From Bacteroidaceae bacterium (GTDB lineage: Bacteria > Bacteroidota > Bacteroidia > Bacteroidales > Bacteroidaceae): 8,603 nucleotides of DNA. Below, in pieces: positions 1-5,277 of this stretch. The notes beneath the pieces are model-generated. The model saw only the letters and a program-made list of their open reading frames with translations, had not been told where the DNA came from and searched no databases. The stretch covers positions 1-8,603 of the forward strand of contig JAFYYO010000282.1 in NCBI GenBank assembly GCA_017557475.1, read 5' to 3'. Position numbers and translations under genes: made by a program. Within the stretch, counting starts at the first letter, position 1. Each line of letters opens with the position of its first letter.

Positions 1-207
1 CTTCAGCTGTGGTCCTTCGAATGTGCCGCCTGTAATAGGGATGACGATGCGCTCGCCATGCTGAGTCTCCCCACAAGAGTAGGGCTCGCCAATAGTGACT
101 TTCAACTGCATGGCAAACTCCAGCTGAGGCGTTTCCTTGGGCAGCTCAACCTGTGCAAAGGCTTGCAGCGAAAAGGCCGTCAGCAGGGCGATGAGCAGAT
201 GTCTCAT
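1..207 (-). CDS. Secreted DUF3237 family protein, N-terminal part (runs off the left edge)
   Basis: The first 69 codons of a minus-strand gene are present and the rest lies outside the window. Residues 1 to about 18 form a signal peptide (MRHLLIALLTAFSLQAFA, then Q), so the mature protein is probably periplasmic or exported. The mature start (LEFAMQLKVTIGEP, then GERIVIPITGGTFEGPQLK) matches, from memory, the opening of DUF3237: a strand pair ending in GEP, then 'G-R-IPI-GG-F-GP-L-G'. The family is a small beta-barrel of unknown function. The ATG overlaps the stop codon of the upstream minus-strand gene (ATGA, 4 bp), which fixes the start and suggests translational coupling. It is not a shadow: it has a signal peptide, a family motif and an operon-type junction. 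The family call is fairly secure; the function is unknown. Confidence 0.85.
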   Translation of the reverse strand, partial: MRHLLIALLTAFSLQAFAQVELPKETPQLEFAMQLKVTIGEPYSCGETQHGERIVIPITGGTFEGPQLK

Positions 208-1076
208 TTCTGTGTGACTTTAGTATTTACTTTGAGCGAAGTGCCCATGCTGCTGAAGGTGGATTCCGATGTGATGCTCTTTACCCAACCATCCTTGCCG
301 AGGGTGTAGGTGGCGTTCTCCGAAGCGTCAAGCTTAAGGTTCTTGACCATCTCGCCCATCGTTTCCATGAAGTCGTCAGGAAGTTCGGGAAGGAGTTTTT
401 CGAACAGCCCTGCCATCATCTTCTTCATTTCCTCTGTGCTCATGTTAATCTTCGCAGAGGATTGGATGCTGTTCTTGCCGTTCACGGTATACGTGCGCTT
501 CATCCTGATGCCCTGATCTGTGTCGTACTCCTCGTCTGTGCCTGTGCTGATGGTCTTGCCGTTAAGTGCAAGCGGGCTGGTGCTTATGCGAACACTCTCA
601 AGCAGGGATTCCTCGTTGAGGTTGCCGGTCAGTTGCTGTCTCAGGTCGCCTGCGTTTGTCGATTCGGGCAGGGTCACTCCGCTCAGCACCTTGTCGAGCA
701 TACCGTTTGTGCGTGTTATCACGTCTTCTGCCTCCAGAACCTTCATTACTTTTCCCTCTTTGTCGGTCGTATATTTGGTGTGTACGCCCTTCAGCATTTC
801 TGTGGCGAGGGAGTAGATGCGGCTTTCGGCATCCTTGGCGTTGGTTGTCGCGTCGGTAATGTAAATGTCCAGAATATAGCCGTCGCTTGTGGTGTCAGTC
901 ACCTCGTAAACAGTCTCGGAGGAGATTGTTAAAGATTGATTCGAAGGGAGAACGAAGGAGGCTTCCGTCACATACGTCTTCTTCATGCCCTTCTTCATTT
1001 GGGGTACAACCTTTGTCTGTGCGCTGACCAGCAGTGCGGAGAGCAGCAGAGTGCTCATCAAAAAGAATCTTTTCAT
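204..1076 (-). CDS. Secreted protein of unknown function (290 aa), possibly DUF6263-like
   Basis: I do not recognise a firm function. Residues 1-20 form a signal peptide (MKRFFLMSTLLLSALLVSAQ), so the protein is exported to the periplasm or outer surface. The mature part is rich in Thr, Ser, Lys and Met. It reads as alternating beta strands (TYVTEASFVL, TISSETVYEV, GYILDIYITDA, IRMKRTYTVNG, ENATYTLGKDGWV), with a helical Met/Glu-rich stretch near residues 214-247 (STEEMKKMMAGLFEKLLP, DDFMETMGEMVKNL). Such secreted all-beta proteins with an opening 'KKG.KKTY' segment resemble Bacteroidota DUF6263 proteins, but this is recall and unverified. There are no catalytic motifs, no lipobox and no transmembrane helix after the signal. 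It is the first gene of a two-gene unit; its TGA overlaps the ATG of the DUF3237 gene. A TATCTTTG promoter box lies about 36 bp upstream of the start. Confidence 0.85.
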   Translation of the reverse strand: MKRFFLMSTLLLSALLVSAQTKVVPQMKKGMKKTYVTEASFVLPSNQSLTISSETVYEVTDTTSDGYILDIYITDATTNAKDAESRIYSLATEMLKGVHTKYTTDKEGKVMKVLEAEDVITRTNGMLDKVLSGVTLPESTNAGDLRQQLTGNLNEESLLESVRISTSPLALNGKTISTGTDEEYDTDQGIRMKRTYTVNGKNSIQSSAKINMSTEEMKKMMAGLFEKLLPELPDDFMETMGEMVKNLKLDASENATYTLGKDGWVKSITSESTFSSMGTSLKVNTKVTQK

Positions 1077-1111
1077 CGATCGTTTGCTTTTAGTTTTAAC
1101 ATTTTCGGCTG

Positions 1112-1119
1112 CAAAGATA
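1112..1119 (-). promoter_or_regulatory. Bacteroidota -7 promoter box (TATCTTTG) for the minus-strand gene pair
   Basis: Read on the minus strand, the sequence is TATCTTTGCAGC (1119 down to 1108), an exact match to the Bacteroidota -7 consensus TAnnTTTG. It predicts a transcript start near 1105 and a leader of about 29 nt before the ATG at 1076. No good TTTG -33 box is seen at the usual 19-21 bp spacing (only a weak TTC near 1140-1142). It faces an identical box at 1173-1180. Confidence 0.7.
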
Positions 1120-1172
1120 GTAATTTAGGTTGAAAGATGAAGGAATATAGACTAAGGATTAAAGTTTTTTAG

Positions 1173-1180
1173 TATCTTTG
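1173..1180 (+). promoter_or_regulatory. Bacteroidota -7 promoter box (TATCTTTG) for the peroxidase operon
   Basis: TATCTTTG, followed by CAGC, matches the Bacteroidota -7 consensus TAnnTTTG. It predicts a start site near 1187 and a leader of about 23 nt before the ATG at 1210. No clear TTTG -33 box sits 19-21 bp upstream. The leader is A-rich (ccagaaaaagcgaataaat) with no strong Shine-Dalgarno sequence, which is usual in this phylum. Confidence 0.7.
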
Positions 1181-1209
1181 CAGCATATAACCAGAAAAAG
1201 CGAATAAAT

Positions 1210-1662
1210 ATGAAGATTGGCGAACGTGCGCCCGAGGTTCTGGGCAAAGACGAGAACGGAAAAGACATCAGACTGAGCGATTACAAGGGAAGGAAACTTG
1301 TGCTCTACTTCTATCCGAAGGACAATACGAGTGGCTGTACGGCTGAGGCCTGCAGTCTGCGAGACAGATACAGTGACTTGCAAGGTGCCGGCTATGAGGT
1401 CGTTGGCGTGAGCAAAGACTCTGCCGCCTCGCATCAGAAGTTCAAGGAGAAGCACGCACTGCCTTTCCCCTTGATAGCCGATGTGGATAAGACGCTCATG
1501 GAGGCAATGGGAGCCTGGGGCGAGAAAGTGATGTATGGCAAGAAGACGATGGGAACAATCCGCACGACCTTCGTTATCAACGAGGATGGCATCATCGAAC
1601 AAATCTTCTCCGGCAAGCAAGTCAACACGAAAGAACACGGCGAACAAATACTGAAGAGATGA
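1210..1662 (+). CDS. bcp: Thiol peroxidase / peroxiredoxin of the Bcp (PrxQ) type
   Basis: This cytosolic enzyme reduces hydrogen peroxide and organic hydroperoxides using electrons from thioredoxin. The 150-aa length is that of the Bcp/PrxQ family. The peroxiredoxin core is clear: the strand VLYFYPKDNTSGCT leads into the peroxidatic Cys43, and the resolving Cys48 lies five residues later (SGCTAEAC), the spacing that defines the atypical 2-Cys PrxQ/Bcp class. Thr40 precedes the loop, and the later TIRTTFVINEDGIIE segment carries the conserved Arg and the final core strands. There is no signal peptide. The start follows a TATCTTTG promoter by about 30 bp, and no other in-frame ATG fits as well. 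Its stop overlaps the start of the next gene by 4 bp (ATGA), so the metallophosphoesterase is probably translated from the same message. Confidence 0.95.
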   Translation: MKIGERAPEVLGKDENGKDIRLSDYKGRKLVLYFYPKDNTSGCTAEACSLRDRYSDLQGAGYEVVGVSKDSAASHQKFKEKHALPFPLIADVDKTLMEAMGAWGEKVMYGKKTMGTIRTTFVINEDGIIEQIFSGKQVNTKEHGEQILKR

Positions 1663-2756
1663 AGAAATACCTTTTATTAATGCTCTGCCTTTGCTCAGCA
1701 GCAGTGCTGATGGCTCAGAGCCGCATTGACAGGCAGAAGTTGAACGACCCCGAATCCTTCACCATCGTGGTCTTCGGCGATGTGCAGAACTACACGAAAT
1801 GTGATGTCTATCAGCCTATCTACGAACTCTGCACTGCTTGGGTGGCCGACAACATCGAGAGCCTCAACATCAAGACGGTGCTCTTCACGGGCGACCTCGT
1901 GAATCGAAACGAGATGATTGTGCCGGGTCGAGGTTCGATGAATCAGACCAGCAAGCAGATGTGGGAATGGTCGAGCCACTGCCTCGAAAGGCTTGACGGC
2001 AAGGTTCCCTACATCATCGCAGCAGGCAATCACGAGTATGGCTACAATCGAGGCGATGAGGCTTTCACGCATTATCCCGAATACTACACCCCTGAACGCA
2101 ACAGCGAGACCTCCAAGCACCTTGTGGCTGCCTTCCCAAATCGCGAAGGAAAGGCTTCCCTCGAGAATGCCGCTTGGGAGTTCAGCACAGAGCATTGGGG
2201 CAAACTCCTCATCATAGGAAGTGAGTGGGCACCTCGCGACACGGTTCTCGCCTGGGCAAAAGGTCTTTGCGAAAGCGATAAGTATAAGAACCATACCGTC
2301 ATCTTCCTTACGCATTCCCTGCTCAGAGGCAAGACTGCGAAGTACACAGACAACGAAAGTTACAAGATACAGCCGCGCAACTACGGCAGAGAGATATGGG
2401 AGAAACTGCTTTATCCCTGCAAGAATATCAGGCTTGCCGTATGCGGACATACTGGTCATCCTGCTTCCGACGATGGCAAAGAGCCTGGCAGCAGCTACGA
2501 TCATGAGGTGAACAACGCTTATCGGTGCGACAAGAACTCTGCAGGCAAGGACGTCCATCAAATGATGTTCAATGTCCAGTACCTTGGTGGCGGCAACGGA
2601 GGCGACGGCTGGCTCCGACTCCTTGAGTTCATGCCGGATGGTAAGACAATCAAGGCCTCGACCTATAGCCCCCTGTTTGGTATCTCCCCATTGACTAAGC
2701 ATTTGGCTCATCAGACTGACCCCTTCTGCCAGTTCGACATGGTGATTGAGAAGTAG
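1659..2756 (+). CDS. Secreted calcineurin-like metallophosphoesterase
   Basis: A 365-aa hydrolase with a two-metal phosphoesterase fold; the substrate (phosphomonoester or phosphodiester) cannot be told from sequence. Residues 1-19 are a type I signal peptide ending LMA before Gln20, so it acts in the periplasm or outside. The family blocks appear in order: FGDVQ (Asp41, with Gln43 where many members have His), TGDLVNR (Asp79), AGNHEY (Asn124, His125), LTHS (His219) and CGHTGH (His264, with His267 after it). DxQ is a known variant of the first block. A C-terminal stretch (YLGGGNGGDGWLRLLEF, about 308-324) is a beta-rich tail common in secreted members. The ATG overlaps the peroxidase stop by 4 bp. 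A link to oxidative stress is only an inference from this coupling. No terminator hairpin follows; a 22-bp repeat array begins 20 bp after the stop. Confidence 0.9.
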   Translation: MKKYLLLMLCLCSAAVLMAQSRIDRQKLNDPESFTIVVFGDVQNYTKCDVYQPIYELCTAWVADNIESLNIKTVLFTGDLVNRNEMIVPGRGSMNQTSKQMWEWSSHCLERLDGKVPYIIAAGNHEYGYNRGDEAFTHYPEYYTPERNSETSKHLVAAFPNREGKASLENAAWEFSTEHWGKLLIIGSEWAPRDTVLAWAKGLCESDKYKNHTVIFLTHSLLRGKTAKYTDNESYKIQPRNYGREIWEKLLYPCKNIRLAVCGHTGHPASDDGKEPGSSYDHEVNNAYRCDKNSAGKDVHQMMFNVQYLGGGNGGDGWLRLLEFMPDGKTIKASTYSPLFGISPLTKHLAHQTDPFCQFDMVIEK

Positions 2757-2776
2757 CTGCAGGTGCCTCTTTCAAA

Positions 2777-2864
2777 CGTAACGTGTTACGATGACCAACA
2801 TAACGTGTTACGATTGCCATCATAACGTGTTATGTTTTCCATCATACCACGCTGTGTTTTCTAA
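2777..2864 (+). repeat. 22-bp tandem palindromic repeat array 1 (three units plus a degenerate fourth)
   Basis: Units start at 2777, 2799, 2821 and, degenerate, 2843. Each is a 14-bp inverted repeat followed by an 8-bp linker. The 14-bp words are CGTAACGTGTTACG (perfect 6-bp arms around GT), CATAACGTGTTACG (one mismatch) and CATAACGTGTTATG (perfect arms again, both sides changed). The linkers are ATGACCAA, ATTGCCAT and TTTTCCAT. Unit 1 matches unit 2 at 18 of 22 positions, unit 2 matches unit 3 at 19, and unit 4 matches unit 3 at about 15. The array fills the gap between the metallophosphoesterase stop and the argS promoter. It contains no gene. Function unknown. Confidence 0.9.
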
Positions 2865-2900
2865 AGGGCTTGCCGATAGAGACTATTTTCCCTACCTTTT

Positions 2901-2932
2901 TTTGCTTTTCCCAAAGGGAATTCGTACCTTTG
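2901..2932 (+). promoter_or_regulatory. Bacteroidota promoter for argS (TTTG, 20 bp, TACCTTTG)
   Basis: A -33 TTTG (2901-2904) is followed after 20 bp by a -7 TACCTTTG (2925-2932) and then CACC, a full match to the primary sigma factor promoter of Bacteroidota. The predicted start is near 2939, giving a leader of about 27 nt to the argS ATG at 2966. A small inverted repeat, TTCCC-AAA-GGGAA (2908-2920), lies within the spacer between the two boxes and could be an operator or chance. Confidence 0.85.
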
Positions 2933-2965
2933 CACCCGCATATTATGTATATAAGGTAACAAGAT

Positions 2966-4807
2966 ATGAAAATAGAAAGCAAGATAACAGAGGCCGTGAA
3001 GGTCATTGTAGAGGAACTTTATGGTCAGCAAGTGCCCGATAAGATGGTGCAGTTGCAGCAGACGAGGCCTGAGTTCGAGGGGCAGATAACACTCGTCGTA
3101 TTCCCATTCACCAAGATGAGCCACAAGGCTCCTGATGCTACGGCGCAGGAGATAGGCGAGCGTCTTGTGGAGCGTATGCCGAATGTCATCAGCAAGTTCA
3201 ACGCTGTGAAGGGTTTCCTCAACCTCAGCATCAGTTCACGCGAATGGATAAGTCTGCTCCAGGACATCTACGAGAATCCTAAGTTCGGCTTCCTGCCTGT
3301 CACAGACGAAAGCCCGCTTGTGATGATTGAGTACTCTTCGCCCAACACCAACAAACCCCTGCACCTCGGTCACGTCCGCAATAACCTGCTCGGCTGGGCT
3401 TTGGCGCAAGTCATGCAGGCCAACGGAAACAAGGTCGTAAAGACGAATATCGTGAACGACAGAGGCATCCACATCTGCAAGTCTATGCTGGCTTGGCTGA
3501 AGTGGGGCAACGGTGAGACGCCTGAGACGTCCGGCAAGAAGGGCGACCATCTCATTGGTGATTACTACGTTGCCTTCGATAAGCACTATCGCGAGGAAGT
3601 GAAAGAGCTCATGGAAAAGCAGGGCATGGACGAAGAGCAGGCAAAGATGGAGGCTCCCTTGATTAAGGAAGCCCACGAAATGCTCGTGAAGTGGGAGCAG
3701 AACGACCCTGAAGTGCGTGCCCTCTGGAAGAAGATGAACGAGTGGGTTTACGCGGGTTTCGACGAGACATACAAGGCTCTGGGCGTCAGCTTCGACAAGA
3801 TATATTACGAGAGCGACACTTACTTGGAAGGCAAGGAAAAGGTCGAGGAAGGTCTCGAGAAAGGCCTCTTCTATCGTCGCGACGACGGAAGTGTGTGGGC
3901 AGACCTCACTGGCGAAGGTCTCGACGAGAAGCTCTTGCTCCGCAGCGACGGCACAAGTGTCTATATGACACAAGACATCGGCACCGCCAAGCTGCGCTTC
4001 CAGGACTTCCCCATCGACAAGATGATATACGTCGTGGGCAATGAGCAGAACTATCATTTCCAGGTGCTCAGCATCTTGCTCGACAAGTTGGGCTTCAAGT
4101 GGGGCAGGGACCTCGTCCATTTCTCCTACGGAATGGTGGAATTGCCAAACGGTAAGATGAAGAGCAGGGAAGGGACTGTGGTGGATGCCGACGACCTGAT
4201 TGCCACGATGATTGCAGATGCGAAGGAACTCTCGGCTGACAAAGTCAACAAACTCGAAGGCATAACTGACGAAGAGGCGCAGGAGATAGCTCGCATCGTA
4301 GGCATGGGTGCGCTCAAATACTTCATCCTGAAAGTGGATGCTCGAAAGAACATGTTGTTCAATCCGGAAGAGAGTATCGACTTCAACGGCAATACTGGCC
4401 CGTTCATTCAATACACCTATGCACGCATCAGAAGCATTCTGAGGAAGTGGAGAACCCTCTCTAACTCTCCCTTAAAGGGAGAGGACTCAGGTCAGGAAGT
4501 CTTCCCTTTAAGTGGAGATTTAGAGGGGTCAGTCCTTCTTGCCGACAAAGAAATCAGCCTCATTCAAAGGCTGCAAGGCTTCGAGGCCGCAGTTCGTCAG
4601 GCTGGACAGGACTACAATCCCAGCTGCATAGCCAATTATTGCTACGACCTCGTCAAGGAATACAACCAGTTCTACCACGACTTCAGCGTCCTCAAGGAAG
4701 AGGATGAGGCCAAGCGTCAAGTGCGTCTCATGCTCTCGGCAGCAGTCGGTCAAGTCGTCAAAAACGGAATGGGACTCTTGGGAATCGAGGTGCCAGAACG
4801 CATGTAG
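2966..4807 (+). CDS. argS: Arginyl-tRNA synthetase (class Ia)
   Basis: This cytosolic enzyme charges tRNA(Arg) with arginine using ATP. Domains in order: N-terminal additional domain recognising the tRNA D-loop (about 1-105), with the catalytic Rossmann core after it. The core carries the HIGH motif as HLGH (His133-His136, in SSPNTNKPLHLGHVRNN) and a KMSKS-type loop as GKMKSREG (396-403). The helical anticodon-binding DALR domain runs from about 445 to the end, closing with MGLLGIEVPERM. The 613 residues exceed the just-under-600 I recall for Bacteroidales ArgRS. The extra length is in a variable loop (about 497-522), encoded by an in-frame palindromic element at 4454-4529. The flanking segments (IQYTYARIRSILRKW before, then LIQRLQGFEAAVRQAGQDY) look intact, so the enzyme is probably functional. 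A full promoter lies just upstream and the RNase H gene follows after 3 bp. Confidence 0.97.
   Translation: MKIESKITEAVKVIVEELYGQQVPDKMVQLQQTRPEFEGQITLVVFPFTKMSHKAPDATAQEIGERLVERMPNVISKFNAVKGFLNLSISSREWISLLQDIYENPKFGFLPVTDESPLVMIEYSSPNTNKPLHLGHVRNNLLGWALAQVMQANGNKVVKTNIVNDRGIHICKSMLAWLKWGNGETPETSGKKGDHLIGDYYVAFDKHYREEVKELMEKQGMDEEQAKMEAPLIKEAHEMLVKWEQNDPEVRALWKKMNEWVYAGFDETYKALGVSFDKIYYESDTYLEGKEKVEEGLEKGLFYRRDDGSVWADLTGEGLDEKLLLRSDGTSVYMTQDIGTAKLRFQDFPIDKMIYVVGNEQNYHFQVLSILLDKLGFKWGRDLVHFSYGMVELPNGKMKSREGTVVDADDLIATMIADAKELSADKVNKLEGITDEEAQEIARIVGMGALKYFILKVDARKNMLFNPEESIDFNGNTGPFIQYTYARIRSILRKWRTLSNSPLKGEDSGQEVFPLSGDLEGSVLLADKEISLIQRLQGFEAAVRQAGQDYNPSCIANYCYDLVKEYNQFYHDFSVLKEEDEAKRQVRLMLSAAVGQVVKNGMGLLGIEVPERM
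4454..4529. repeat. Double-palindromic insertion element inside argS, translated in frame
   Basis: About 27 bp at the left (starting ACCCTCTCTAACTCTCCC) is the inverted complement of the right end (ending GGAGATTTAGAGGGGT), with a few mismatches and single-base gaps, flanking a central stretch of about 22 bp. Inside the left arm is a near-perfect hairpin with 9-bp arms, CTCTCCCTT-A-AAGGGAGAG (4465-4483). The matching right hairpin around CTTTAAG (4507-4512) has decayed. The element is in frame, has no stop, and encodes TLSNSPLKGEDSG at its left and VFPLSGDLEG at its right. It resembles small non-coding MITE-like palindromes of Bacteroidota genomes (recall, unverified). No target-site duplication is clear, so the exact borders are uncertain. 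Confidence 0.8.
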
Positions 4808-4810
4808 AAT

Positions 4811-5242
4811 ATGGATTACGAGAAACTGAAAGGCATAGTTGACTTCAACGCCATTGCTGTGGATGCCGGATGTAGTGGCAATCCTGGTCAGATGGAGTAT
4901 CAGGGTGTCTATCTTGGCAACGAGCAGAGGCTCTTCCACTTCGGTCCGATACTCGGCACGAACAATATCGGCGAGTTCCTTGCCATCGTTCATGCCCTCG
5001 CTCTCATCAAGAAGAACGGCTGGAACATGAAGGTCTATAGCGACAGCATCAGCGGAATGGCTTGGGTGAGGAACAAGAGAGCGAAGACCACACTGAAGCG
5101 AGATGAAAAGACAGCCCAAGTGCTTGACCTCGTGATTCGTGCCGAGGACTGGCTTTGGCAGAATCCACATCATGCGGAAGTCTTGAAGTGGAACACAGAA
5201 GAGTGGGGCGAGATACCTGCCGACTTTGGGAGAAAGAAGTGA
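4811..5242 (+). CDS. rnhA: Ribonuclease HI (stand-alone RNase H domain)
   Basis: This endonuclease cleaves the RNA strand of RNA-DNA hybrids, removing primers and R-loops in the cytosol. The 143-aa protein is a single RNase H fold. The four metal-binding acids are visible: Asp18 in AVDAGCSGNPG, Glu55 in NNIGEFLAIVHAL, Asp78 in VYSDSISGMAWV and Asp138 in IPADFGRKK. The GCSGNPG form of block one and the late final Asp just before a basic tail fit the bacterial stand-alone RNase H subgroup rather than the E. coli form. There is no N-terminal hybrid-binding domain. The ATG lies 3 bp after the argS stop, with no promoter between, so it is probably co-transcribed with argS. The stop codon abuts a GATTAGG heptad repeat. 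The RNase H call is strong; the symbol is by analogy. Confidence 0.92.
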   Translation: MDYEKLKGIVDFNAIAVDAGCSGNPGQMEYQGVYLGNEQRLFHFGPILGTNNIGEFLAIVHALALIKKNGWNMKVYSDSISGMAWVRNKRAKTTLKRDEKTAQVLDLVIRAEDWLWQNPHHAEVLKWNTEEWGEIPADFGRKK

Positions 5243-5245
5243 TTG

Positions 5246-5273
5246 GATTAGGGATTAGAGATTAGGGATTAGG
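5246..5273 (+). repeat. GATTAGG heptad tandem repeat in the leader of the membrane sulfatase gene
   Basis: Four 7-bp units occur in tandem: GATTAGG (5246-5252), GATTAGA (5253-5259), GATTAGG (5260-5266) and GATTAGG (5267-5273), with degenerate flanks GATTG (5241-5245) and GTTTATG (5274-5280). It occupies nearly the whole 35-bp gap between the RNase H stop and the next ATG. It supplies the only purine-rich AGGG stretches near that start (5264-5267 and 5271-5274). The G-runs at 5245-5246, 5251-5253, 5265-5267 and 5272-5274 form a TTAGGG telomere-like pattern. Confidence 0.9.
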
Positions 5274-5277
5274 GTTT

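Noticed and set aside
1159..1647. Minus-strand frame across the peroxidase gene
   Set aside because: It is antisense to a clear Bcp with both cysteines and covers the peroxidase promoter; treated as a shadow.
1695..2711. Long open frame on the minus strand across the metallophosphoesterase (338 codons)
   Set aside because: The plus strand carries all the metal-binding blocks and a signal peptide; the antisense frame shows no recognisable domain.
2777..2842. Intrinsic terminator for the metallophosphoesterase gene
   Set aside because: The dyads are short (6-bp arms, no real loop) and AT-rich, with no T-run directly after the first two; a role at the transcript end is possible but not supported.
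3236..4411. Long open frame on the minus strand across argS (391 codons)
   Set aside because: It lies wholly antisense to a gene with clear HIGH and KMSKS motifs, has no signal or family motif, and is explained by codon bias of the plus-strand gene.
4465..4483. Transcription terminator hairpin in argS
   Set aside because: The stem has no following T-run, lies inside an essential coding sequence, and is part of a longer inverted-repeat element.
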